Source: Amorphoplanes friuliensis DSM 7358
Lineage (GTDB): Bacteria > Actinomycetota > Actinomycetes > Mycobacteriales > Micromonosporaceae
DNA: 64,000 bases
Assembly (NCBI RefSeq): GCF_000494755.1
Contig: NC_022657.1
Coordinates: forward strand, 569,501-633,500
Direction: 5' to 3'
The notes under the pieces: model-generated
The model's input: only the letters and a program-made list of their open reading frames with translations
Told to the model about the DNA's origin: nothing
Database searches by the model: none
Part shown: positions 33,244 to 40,615 of the stretch, in pieces
Position numbering within the stretch: the stretch's first letter is position 1
How the letters are laid out: each line of letters starts with the position of its first letter
Position numbers and translations under genes: made by a program

Positions 33244-34227
33244 GTGGAGGGCACTGTTCTGTCGGTCGTCGTGCCGATGTACAACGAGGAAGCCGTGATT
33301 CCCGCGCTGGTCGAGCGGCTCCGGCCGGTGCTCGACAATCTCGGTGTCACCTACGAGGTGGTGGCTGTCGACGACGGCAGCCGCGACCGTACGGCTCACC
33401 TGCTCTTCGAGTACGGACGCACCTGGCCGGAGCTGCGCCTGGTCAAACTGCGGCGCAACAGCGGGCACCAGGCGGCGCTGACCGCGGGTCTGCAGCGCGC
33501 CAAGGGCGACTGGATCGTCAGCATCGACGCCGACCTGCAGGACCCGCCGGAGACCATCGCGGAGATGCTGCGGGTGGCCCGTGAGCAGGGACTCGACGTC
33601 GTCTACGGGGTGCGCTCCGACCGCAGCACCGACACCGTGTTCAAGCGGCACACCGCCGGCGCCTACTACCGGCTCATGCGCCGGATGGTCGGCGGCGACG
33701 TGCCCGCCCAGGCCGGCGACTTCCGGCTGCTCAGCCGTGATGTGGTCGAGGTGCTGAAGAAGCTGCCCGAGCGTGCGCCGGTCTACCGGTTGCTGGTGCC
33801 GTCGCTCGGTTTTGCCTCGGCCGAGGTCACCTACGCGCGGGAACGCCGCGCCGCCGGTGAGACGAAGTACCCGCTGCGCAAGATGGTCGCCCTCGCCTGG
33901 GACAGCACCGCGAACTTCTCCGCGGCACCGCTGCGCATCGCGACCTGGCTCGGCGCGTTCTCGTTCGTGGCCTGCATCGCGCTGATGATCTTCGGCGTGG
34001 TGGTCTGGGCCAACGGCACGGTCATCCCCGGCTGGACGTCGCTCTTCCTCGCGGTCCTGCTGCTCTCCGCGGTGCAACTGATCTGCCTCGGGTTGCTCGG
34101 CGAGTATGTGGCCCGGATCTACCGCACGGTGCAGGACCGGCCGACATTCCACATCGGATTCGACTCGGCCGCCGAGGCTCAGCGGATCGAGATCCCGCAG
34201 CAGAGGTCGGCGGCTGCCCTCCCGTGA
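33244..34227 (+). CDS. Polyprenyl-phosphate glycosyltransferase (GT2, GtrB/ArnC/DPM1-like)
   Basis: The protein has 327 residues; GTG start after AGGGG. GT2 motifs LSVVVPMYNEE, VAVDDGSRD and SIDADLQDPPE are present, then two C-terminal membrane helices (about 235-300). This is the layout of GtrB/ArnC enzymes, which move a sugar from a nucleotide donor to undecaprenyl phosphate on the cytoplasmic face. The next gene encodes a large membrane protein that could be the transferase using that lipid-linked sugar outside. It overlaps it by GTGA. Confidence 0.87.
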   Translation: MEGTVLSVVVPMYNEEAVIPALVERLRPVLDNLGVTYEVVAVDDGSRDRTAHLLFEYGRTWPELRLVKLRRNSGHQAALTAGLQRAKGDWIVSIDADLQDPPETIAEMLRVAREQGLDVVYGVRSDRSTDTVFKRHTAGAYYRLMRRMVGGDVPAQAGDFRLLSRDVVEVLKKLPERAPVYRLLVPSLGFASAEVTYARERRAAGETKYPLRKMVALAWDSTANFSAAPLRIATWLGAFSFVACIALMIFGVVVWANGTVIPGWTSLFLAVLLLSAVQLICLGLLGEYVARIYRTVQDRPTFHIGFDSAAEAQRIEIPQQRSAAALP

Positions 34228-36494
34228 CCACGCTGCTGACCCGGCCGGCTCCGGCGCCGGCCGCCGCGTCCCGCCCCGCGCTGCGTCCCTGGCTCGCCGC
34301 CGTACCGTGGCTGCTTGTTGCCGTGGTGCTGGCGGGCGCGCTCTACCGCGCGGACGTCCCGGGCCGGGAGATCGCGACCTACGGCCTCTACTTCCTGGCC
34401 GGGGTCGTCCCGCCCGGCACACTGGTCCACCGGGCGATCCGCGGCAGCCGCGGCAACCTGCCCGAGGACCTCGGCTACGGCGCCGCGACCGGCCTGTTCG
34501 TGCAGATCGTCGGCTGGGCGCTGGCCGCGGCCACCGGCCTCCAGGCCCTGCTGATCGGCTGGCCGGTGCTCGTGCTGGTCGCCTTCGTCGCCGTGCCCCG
34601 GCTGCGGCAGCACTGGCGGATCGCCGAGCCCGAACCGCTTCCCCTGCGCTGGTCCTGGCTGATCTGCGGGGCGCTGCTCGGCGTGATCGCCTGGGGTGCG
34701 GCGGCGTGGTCGGGCACCCCGCTGCCACCGGCCGACGCGGTCTACTACCAGGACCTGATGTACCACCTCGCGCTGGTGCAGGAGATGACCCGCGCGATGC
34801 CGTTCGAGGTGCCGCAACTCGCCGGTGACACCCTGCGCTACCACTACCTGTCCGACGCCGACATGGCCGCCGCCAGCATGATCACCGGAATCTCGCCGGC
34901 GACCGTGCTGCTCCGCCTCTGGATGGTGCCGATCGGTGCGACCGCGGTGCTGGTCGTCGCGGCACTGACCCGCGAACTCAGCGGCAAGTGGTGGGCCGGT
35001 CCGCTGGCCGGTGGTGTCGCGTTCGCAGGCATGCCGCTCACCCTCGGCGCCCCGATCGACGCGTACGGCGGCAGTTCGCTGTCCTACGCGAGCCCGTCAC
35101 AGACGTACGCGATGCCGCTGCTCGGTCTGCTCGTGGCGATCGTGGTCGACCTGCTGCGCGGACGGAAGCTCGGCCCGGCCTCGTTCCTCGCACCACCCCT
35201 GGCCCTGGTCTGTGCGGGCGCCAAGTCGAGCGCACTGCCGCCCCTGATCGCCGGTCTGGGCCTGGCCGCCCTGGTCGTCTGGTGGCGGGACAAGAGGTTT
35301 CCCCGGGCGGCGGCCGGCCTTCTGCTGGCGCTGACCGTGGTGATGCTGATCGGCACCCGGCTCTTCGCCGGTGGTGGTGCCGGAACGCTCGGCGTGCAGC
35401 CGTTGAGTCTGCTGCGATGGATGGAGCCGTATTCCAAGACGCTGGGTACCGGCGACGGTGTGGCACCGGGCGGGCTGATCGCCCCGGGACTGCAGGGGAT
35501 CGGGCTGACCGGTGGCGGGTTTGTCGCCGGAGTCATCGGCTGGTGGGTGCTCATGCAGTCGCCCCGGCTGCTCGGGCTGCTGTCGCTGCGGCGGCGCTCG
35601 GATCCGGCGGCGTGGCTGCTCGGCGGCATGACCGTGGCCGGTGCCGGCGCGGCCTGGGCCCTGTGGCACCCGTCGGCCAGCCAGCTCTACTTCTTCCTCT
35701 GCGCCGCGCCCTTCGGGGTGGTGCTCACGGTCTGGATGCTCGCCGAGCGGACACGCCACTGGTGGGTACCGGTGGCCGGACTGCTCGCCGGTGCACTGTG
35801 GAGTGTCGTCGCGCCGGTGGTGGCGGCTCCGGCGCGGAACACCCTGGGCGGGTGGGCGTGGGCTCTCGCCGTACCGGTGCTGCGGACCTTGGGTCTGGTG
35901 GTGATCGCCGCGATCCTGGTGCTGGCCCTGCGCCGCAGGTTCCGGGTCCTGGCCACCGCGGTGACCGCCGCGGTGCTGGGGGCGAGTCTCGCGACCGGCC
36001 TGGCGGGCTTCGTCCGCGTCCTGGGACAGGAGACAGGTCAGCCGTCGACGGCTCGCATGGTCACGCAGGAGGAGATGGGCGCAGCGCTGTGGCTCGACGA
36101 GCATGCGGCCGACGACGACGTGGTGGCGACCAACGTGCACTGCACGCCGATGGCGCGGTACCAGCCGTGTGACGCCCGGGCGTTCTGGGTCGCCGGGCTC
36201 GGTGGCCACCGCACGCTGGTGGAGAGCTGGGCCTACTCGGACGAGACCGTGGCGGCCAACGGCGTCGGCGGCCTCAAGTACGTCCTCCAACCGCCGCCCG
36301 ACCAGGCCCTGTACGACCTGAACCAGCGCGCTTTCACCACCGCGGATCCGGCGGACCTGACCCGTCTCCGTCAGCAGTACGGCGTGAAGTGGCTCTTCGC
36401 CGACACCCGGGCCGGAGAGGTCTCGCCGGACCTGGCCCGGCTGGCGCAGCTGCGCCACACCAGCGGGCCGGTGACGATCTACGAACTGCGCTGA
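34224..36494 (+). CDS. Large polytopic membrane protein, GT-C glycosyltransferase-like
   Basis: The protein has 756 residues. About 13-14 hydrophobic segments fill residues 25-610; a soluble C-terminal domain of about 145 residues follows, facing outside by prediction. The loop with ADAVYYQDLMYHLALVQEM before the fifth segment carries acidic residues as expected for a GT-C active site, and the C-terminal ALWLDEHAADDDVVATN pattern occurs in YfhO/GT-C-like proteins. The likely role is transfer of a lipid-linked sugar to a surface acceptor, paired with the GT2 upstream. It is the last gene of the operon; its end overlaps the convergent DUF4180 gene by 16 bp. Confidence 0.7.
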   Translation: MTTLLTRPAPAPAAASRPALRPWLAAVPWLLVAVVLAGALYRADVPGREIATYGLYFLAGVVPPGTLVHRAIRGSRGNLPEDLGYGAATGLFVQIVGWALAAATGLQALLIGWPVLVLVAFVAVPRLRQHWRIAEPEPLPLRWSWLICGALLGVIAWGAAAWSGTPLPPADAVYYQDLMYHLALVQEMTRAMPFEVPQLAGDTLRYHYLSDADMAAASMITGISPATVLLRLWMVPIGATAVLVVAALTRELSGKWWAGPLAGGVAFAGMPLTLGAPIDAYGGSSLSYASPSQTYAMPLLGLLVAIVVDLLRGRKLGPASFLAPPLALVCAGAKSSALPPLIAGLGLAALVVWWRDKRFPRAAAGLLLALTVVMLIGTRLFAGGGAGTLGVQPLSLLRWMEPYSKTLGTGDGVAPGGLIAPGLQGIGLTGGGFVAGVIGWWVLMQSPRLLGLLSLRRRSDPAAWLLGGMTVAGAGAAWALWHPSASQLYFFLCAAPFGVVLTVWMLAERTRHWWVPVAGLLAGALWSVVAPVVAAPARNTLGGWAWALAVPVLRTLGLVVIAAILVLALRRRFRVLATAVTAAVLGASLATGLAGFVRVLGQETGQPSTARMVTQEEMGAALWLDEHAADDDVVATNVHCTPMARYQPCDARAFWVAGLGGHRTLVESWAYSDETVAANGVGGLKYVLQPPPDQALYDLNQRAFTTADPADLTRLRQQYGVKWLFADTRAGEVSPDLARLAQLRHTSGPVTIYELR

Positions 36495-36850
36495 GTCAGG
36501 TGAGCGTCGAGGGCGTCGAGGTCGGGCACGAACCAGATGTGCCGGCCGCGGTTCGACTCGTGGACCAGGGCCCGCAGCGACTCGCTGGCGGCCAGCCGCT
36601 CGGAGATGTCGCCGACGATCGCGAGCCGGATCTGATAGTTGACGAACTTCTGCATGACCTCGCCGGCCAGCCCGGTGCGGAGCTCGAAGAAGTCGTCGCT
36701 CAGCCGTGACACCGGCAGGGCGACGACCTCGGAACGCGTGAAGGCCGAGCCGATCACGTCGAGCGCGTCCTGCACACCGGTGACCACCGGGCCGTCGGCG
36801 TCGCAGACCAGTACGGGCACACCGTTGCGCTCCTGCACCTGCTCGCTCAT
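36479..36850 (-). CDS. DUF4180 protein
   Basis: The protein has 123 residues. The pattern LVCDADGPVVTGVQDALDVIG, a central VVALPVSRLSDDFFELRTGLAGEVMQKF and the end HIWFVPDLDALDAHL match DUF4180, single-domain proteins of unknown function. It overlaps the DNA-binding protein gene upstream by ATGA, and such HTH-DUF4180 pairs suggest a joint regulatory unit. Confidence 0.8.
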   Translation of the reverse strand: MSEQVQERNGVPVLVCDADGPVVTGVQDALDVIGSAFTRSEVVALPVSRLSDDFFELRTGLAGEVMQKFVNYQIRLAIVGDISERLAASESLRALVHESNRGRHIWFVPDLDALDAHLTQRSS

Positions 36851-37290
36851 CGCTGCTCGCCGATCAGGCCGTTCGCGGAGTCGAGCAGGTCGTCGACCAT
36901 CCGCATGATGTCCGCGGTGTCCGTCAGGCCACCCAGGATCACGATTTTCATCCGGGACCGTTCCTCGTCGTGGATCGTCTGGATGCGCAGTGGCTCGGGG
37001 GAGTCCCGCCGGGACTGGGCCCCGGCGGTCAGCACGGTGGTGAGCCGGCTCGCCGCGGCGACGTCGATGCCGTCGATCTCGACGATGCTGGACGCCTCGG
37101 CCCGCCGACGTCCGGTGTTCGCGACGGCCGGCTCGCCGGTCAGTGCGGCCAGATCGGCCCGGGAGATCCGGTACTGCTTGCCGATCTTGACCGCCTTGAG
37201 CCGGCCGTCGCGGACATAACTCCGGACAGTGCGGACGTGCAGCCCCAATTGCTCGGCCACCTGCTCGACCGAGTACAGATCGTTCCCCAT
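36847..37290 (-). CDS. Excisionase/MerR-type helix-turn-helix protein
   Basis: The protein has 147 residues. Residues 5-52 form the HTH_17 fold (YSVEQVAEQLGLHVRTVRSY, LKAVKIGKQYRISRADL). The C-terminal 70 residues (IVILGGLTDTADIMRMVDDL) form a small alpha/beta domain of unknown role. It is probably the DNA-binding partner of the co-encoded DUF4180 protein. No phage integrase is nearby, so a recombination role is unlikely. AGGGAG sits just before the ATG. Confidence 0.8.
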   Translation of the reverse strand: MGNDLYSVEQVAEQLGLHVRTVRSYVRDGRLKAVKIGKQYRISRADLAALTGEPAVANTGRRRAEASSIVEIDGIDVAAASRLTTVLTAGAQSRRDSPEPLRIQTIHDEERSRMKIVILGGLTDTADIMRMVDDLLDSANGLIGEQR

Positions 37291-37333
37291 TGCTCCCTAT
37301 CCCGCGCGTTTCAGGGAAGCATAGGGCATGAAT

Positions 37334-37849
37334 CTACTGATTGGGGATGAGGAACTCCGACCGGTAGTCGGCGGCGAGCCGGGCCGCCTTCGCCTTGGAC
37401 TCGTTCTGCTGCTCCTCGGTGAGCTCCGGCGGGGGTGCGGTCCGGCTGTCGACCGGCGCCGCGAAGGCCGCGAAATACTCCTCCTGACCGGCCGGGGTGC
37501 ACATGCAGAGCATCCGGGCCGGCACGTCGAAGCTGTTGTGGAAGAAGTGCGGGGCGTTCGCCGGGATGTTGACCGTCTGCCCGGCCCGGACCACGTGCTT
37601 CTCACCGCGGAAGGTGAACTCGACGGCCCCCTCGAGCAGCGTGAACATCTCCTCGAAGTCGTGCCGGTGCGGCGGCGGGCCACCACCGGGCGGCACGAAC
37701 ATGTCGATCAGTGTGTAGCGGCCCGCGGTCTGGTCGCCGCTGACCAGCACGGTGTAGGTGTCACCGACCACGCTGAGATGAACGACGTCGGGGTCGTCCG
37801 GACTGACAACAACAAGGTCGCGGCCGGGGTTGTCGGCGGGGAGCGTCAT
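37334..37849 (-). CDS. Cupin-domain protein
   Basis: The protein has 171 residues. A single cupin barrel spans about 35-115 with metal-ligand motifs PPHRHDFEEMFTLLEG (two His and Glu) and PANAPHFFHNS. The C-terminal 50 residues are helical and charged. Such proteins may be small-molecule dioxygenases, isomerases or sensors; the substrate is unknown. The start overlaps the quinone-reductase stop by ATGA, so it belongs to the MarR-controlled operon. Confidence 0.85.
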   Translation of the reverse strand: MTLPADNPGRDLVVVSPDDPDVVHLSVVGDTYTVLVSGDQTAGRYTLIDMFVPPGGGPPPHRHDFEEMFTLLEGAVEFTFRGEKHVVRAGQTVNIPANAPHFFHNSFDVPARMLCMCTPAGQEEYFAAFAAPVDSRTAPPPELTEEQQNESKAKAARLAADYRSEFLIPNQ

Positions 37850-38775
37850 GCGGTCACCCCGGTCGTGAGGATGACCTTGCCGCGGAGCTTGCCTGCCGCA
37901 CCCAGTTCCTGGACCTGTTTTGTCTCCGCGATCGGGTAGCGGCCCGAGACGTCCACGGTGATTTCGCCGGCGTCGATGCGGCGGACGATCTCGGCCAGCT
38001 GCGCCGCGTCGCTGCGGACGTACATCTGGATGGTCCGGACCTTGCGCTCGGTGTCCTCCGGTGCCGGGGAGGCGGTGGTGACCACCACGCCACCGGGCTT
38101 GACCAGCGCAACCAGGGCCGCCATGGCCTTCTCGTCGACGCCGGCCAGGTTGAGGACAACGTCGACCGGCACGTCGACGGCGTCGGCCACGGTTGTGGCG
38201 GTGTAGTCGATGATCTGATCGGCGCCGGCCGCCCGGACCGCCTCCGTGCTGCGCGGTGAGGCCGTGGCGATGACGGTCGCACCGGCCTGCTTGGCGAATT
38301 GCACGGCATATCCGCCGACGCCGCCACCCGCACCGTTGATGAGCACACGCTGGCCGGCCTGCAGCTGCGCGTGCTCGAACAGGCCCTGCCAGGCGGTCAG
38401 GGCGACCGCGGGAACGGCGGCGGCGTCGGCGAGCGGGATGGTGGCGGGCGCCGCGGTCAGGATCTCGGCCGGGGCCACCGCGAACTCGGCGGCAGCACCG
38501 TCGGCCGTCATCGGCAGGAAACCGACAACGGCGTCGCCCGGCCGGAAGCCCGGGCCCTCGACGACCGTGCCGGCGACATCGATGCCGGGGATGTGCGGCA
38601 GCTCGATGGGCATCACCGGCTGGAGAAACCCGCCGCGGAGCCCGTTGTCGACCGGGTTGAACGACGTCGCGGCGACCTTGACGAGCACCTGCCCGGCGGC
38701 GGGGACGGGTTGCTCGACGTCCTCCAGCCGCAGGACCGACGTGTCGCCGAACTCGTGGTATCGCAGAGCCTTCAT
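37846..38775 (-). CDS. NADPH:quinone reductase-like oxidoreductase (MDR family)
   Basis: The protein has 309 residues. GroES-like N-terminal domain and a Rossmann domain with INGAGGGVGGYAVQFAKQAG. There are no zinc-ligand cysteines, as in the zeta-crystallin/QOR branch. The likely reaction is NADPH-dependent reduction of quinones or activated alkenes. The ATG at 38775 follows AGGAGG. It is divergent from a marR gene with two matching operators in the shared promoter, so induction by an electrophile or phenolic ligand is expected. Confidence 0.88.
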   Translation of the reverse strand: MKALRYHEFGDTSVLRLEDVEQPVPAAGQVLVKVAATSFNPVDNGLRGGFLQPVMPIELPHIPGIDVAGTVVEGPGFRPGDAVVGFLPMTADGAAAEFAVAPAEILTAAPATIPLADAAAVPAVALTAWQGLFEHAQLQAGQRVLINGAGGGVGGYAVQFAKQAGATVIATASPRSTEAVRAAGADQIIDYTATTVADAVDVPVDVVLNLAGVDEKAMAALVALVKPGGVVVTTASPAPEDTERKVRTIQMYVRSDAAQLAEIVRRIDAGEITVDVSGRYPIAETKQVQELGAAGKLRGKVILTTGVTA

Positions 38776-38795
38776 GGTTGACCTCCTGCTCAGCT

Positions 38796-38811
38796 GCTTC
38801 GAACTCGAAGC
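38796..38811. promoter_or_regulatory. MarR operator copy 1: GCTTCGA-AC-TCGAAGC
   Basis: Perfect 7-bp inverted arms, same arms as copy 2. It lies just downstream of the quinone-reductase -10 box, between promoter and start codon. Confidence 0.72.
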
Positions 38812-38819
38812 ACTCATGA

Positions 38820-38847
38820 AAAGTAGCACGCTTCGAATTCGAAGCAA
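38820..38847 (-). promoter_or_regulatory. Quinone-reductase operon promoter TTGCTT-N16-TACTTT
   Basis: On the minus strand the -35 (38842-38847) and -10 (38820-38825) lie 16 bp apart. Operator copy 2 occupies most of the spacer and part of the -35, so repression by MarR would be direct. Confidence 0.6.
38830..38845. promoter_or_regulatory. MarR operator copy 2: GCTTCGA-AT-TCGAAGC
   Basis: A perfect 16-bp palindrome whose arms equal those of copy 1, centres 34 bp apart (about three helical turns). It covers the -35 region of the divergent marR promoter as well as the spacer of the leftward promoter. Confidence 0.75.
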
Positions 38848-38857
38848 GTCCGAGCCG

Positions 38858-38863
38858 TAGGAT
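38858..38863 (+). promoter_or_regulatory. -10 box TAGGAT, leaderless start of the MarR gene
   Basis: TAGGAT ends 6 nt before the GTG at 38870; no Shine-Dalgarno sequence is present. Confidence 0.5.
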
Positions 38864-38869
38864 GGTTCC

Positions 38870-39427
38870 GTGACAGAGGCCACGCCCATGGACGCCGAGC
38901 AGCTCGGCGCCTACCTGGCGCTCAAGGACGTCAGCAGCTTGCTCGAACACGCGGTGGAGCAGCAGCTGCGGGTCGACGGCGGGCTCAGCGGCCCGCAGTT
39001 CCAGATCCTGGCTCGCCTGAGCGCCGCACCCGAGCGACGCCTGCGGATGACGGACGTGGCGGACAGCATGGTCTACAGCCGCAGCGGCCTGACCTACCAG
39101 GCGGGACAGCTGGAGAAGGCGGGACTGATCAAGCGCACGCCCGGCGAGGACGACGAGCGCAGCATCATCGTGACGCTGACCCCCGCCGGCCAGGCCCGGC
39201 TGGACCAGGTCCTGCCCGGCCACATCGAGGTGGTGCAGAGCCTGCTGCTGACCTCACTGAGCCGCCGGGACATCACCACGATCACCGAGATCCTCGGCCG
39301 GGTCCGCGACCGCATGCGTACCGCCCCGCCGCGCTCGGCCGCGCCCCGCTCCACGGCCACTCGCTCGACCGTCTCCCGCTCCACCGCCGCCTCCCGTCGG
39401 AAAGCCGGTGAGCGGGACACCCCTTAG
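38870..39427 (+). CDS. MarR-family transcriptional regulator
   Basis: The protein has 185 residues. The MarR winged helix spans about 35-140: LSGPQFQILARLS, then RMTDVADSMVYSRSGLTYQ as recognition region and wing GEDDERSIIVTLT. The last 35 residues are an unusual Arg/Ser/Thr/Ala-rich tail absent from ordinary MarR proteins, coded opposite the convergent MFS gene. It probably represses itself and the quinone-reductase/cupin operon through the two 16-bp operators. Confidence 0.88.
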   Translation: MTEATPMDAEQLGAYLALKDVSSLLEHAVEQQLRVDGGLSGPQFQILARLSAAPERRLRMTDVADSMVYSRSGLTYQAGQLEKAGLIKRTPGEDDERSIIVTLTPAGQARLDQVLPGHIEVVQSLLLTSLSRRDITTITEILGRVRDRMRTAPPRSAAPRSTATRSTVSRSTAASRRKAGERDTP

Positions 39428-40582
39428 CGCCACCGCGCCGGCGACCAGGCAGAGGGCCGCCAGGGTGAGGACGTATGGGACGCCGAGGCCGTGGCCCAGG
39501 GCCAGGCCGCCCAGCACCGGTGCCAGCACGGGGCCGGCCTGCTGCGACAGGGCAAAAACGGCGTTGTAGCGGCCGCGCAGCTCGTCCGGCGCCAGGTCGT
39601 TCACCAGCGCGGGAAGGGTGGGGGAGAGCAGCGCCTCACCCAGGGCAAAAACACCCAGTGACAGGACGATCAGCGCCGGGCTGCCGACGCCGGCGGCGAG
39701 CGTGACCCAGGCCGCCGCGAAGAAGACGGCCGACAGCGCCGCCACGCGCAGCCGGGACCGGCCGCGGACCCAGCGCAGTACCGGCAGCTGCACCAGCAGC
39801 AGAACGGTGATGTTGAGGGCGAACGCCACCCCGGCCACCCGGGACGAGCTGCCACCCGGACCGGTCACCCAGGCCGCAAAAACCGTGCTCGTCTGGGCCA
39901 GTGCGAACACCGTGAGCAACGTGTTGACCAGCAGGGCACCGAGCAGCCGCCGGTCGCGCAGCACCACGCGGTAGCCGCCGCCGGTCCGGGGCGCCGGAGG
40001 TGGGAGCGACGGCAGCCTGACGAGCAGCATGGCCGCCGCGAAGACGAGATAGGACAGGGCGTCGACCAGCAGGATCGCCACGTAGGGCCCAGCGGTCTCG
40101 CCGACCGTGATCAAGCCTGCGACCAGGGCGCCGGCCCCGAAGGCGGCGTTGGCGCCGGTGTAACGCAGGGCGAAGATCGGCCCGCGCTCACGCGGCGGGG
40201 CGAGCTCACTCAGCAGGGTGGCGAAGCTGTTCCAGGTCAGGCCACCCGAGCAGCCGTAGACGACAGCCGCGCCGAAGGCGGCGGCCACCGTGGTCGCCGG
40301 GGCGAAGAGCGCGATGCCGACACCACCGAGCGCCAGACCACCCACGAACGCCCGCAGCGATCCCACCCGGTCGACCAGCGGGCCGGTCAGCGGCACAACG
40401 ACCAGGCCCGTCACGCCGATGGTGGCCAGGATCAGGCCCGCGGTGGGCAGCGGGATGCCACGGATCGTGTGCAGGTAGACCAGCAGGAAAGGCATGGTCA
40501 GGCCGCTGCCGAGACACGACAGGGTGTTCAGGCCGAGCGCGAGCCACGCGTCCCGGCCGATCGGCGGCAGCCATCTCCTCAT
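39254..40582 (-). CDS. MFS transporter (12-TM, drug-efflux type)
   Basis: The protein has 442 residues with about 12 hydrophobic segments; VPLTGPLVDRVGSLRAFVGG is the family motif in the loop between helices 2 and 3. The substrate is unknown. After the last helix there is a hydrophilic tail of about 45 residues, Gly/Arg-rich, read through DNA that also codes for the MarR tail on the other strand (174-bp antisense overlap). TAGCGT 7 nt before the ATG indicates a leaderless transcript. Confidence 0.85.
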   Translation of the reverse strand: MRRWLPPIGRDAWLALGLNTLSCLGSGLTMPFLLVYLHTIRGIPLPTAGLILATIGVTGLVVVPLTGPLVDRVGSLRAFVGGLALGGVGIALFAPATTVAAAFGAAVVYGCSGGLTWNSFATLLSELAPPRERGPIFALRYTGANAAFGAGALVAGLITVGETAGPYVAILLVDALSYLVFAAAMLLVRLPSLPPPAPRTGGGYRVVLRDRRLLGALLVNTLLTVFALAQTSTVFAAWVTGPGGSSSRVAGVAFALNITVLLLVQLPVLRWVRGRSRLRVAALSAVFFAAAWVTLAAGVGSPALIVLSLGVFALGEALLSPTLPALVNDLAPDELRGRYNAVFALSQQAGPVLAPVLGGLALGHGLGVPYVLTLAALCLVAGAVALRGVPLTGFPTGGGGGAGDGRASGRGAGRGRARRGGTHAVADPAEDLGDRGDVPAAQ

Positions 40583-40589
40583 GCCCGCG

Positions 40590-40595
40590 ACGCTA
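40590..40595 (-). promoter_or_regulatory. -10 box TAGCGT, leaderless start of the MFS gene
   Basis: On the minus strand TAGCGT ends 7 nt before the ATG at 40582, with no Shine-Dalgarno sequence. Confidence 0.5.
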
Positions 40596-40615
40596 GGCCG
40601 GGGGTGTGACAGCTT

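Noticed and set aside
32485..34728. 747-codon minus-strand open frame
   Set aside because: It runs opposite LuxC, GT2 and the GT-C-like gene, all of which have clear motifs on the plus strand.
28717..36494. A bioluminescence (lux) operon
   Set aside because: Only LuxE- and LuxC-like genes are present; luciferase subunits and LuxD are missing, and glycosyltransferases take their place.
36847..37290. Phage excisionase marking an integrated element
   Set aside because: The helix-turn-helix is of excisionase type, but there is no integrase, att repeat or phage gene, and it is paired with a DUF4180 gene.
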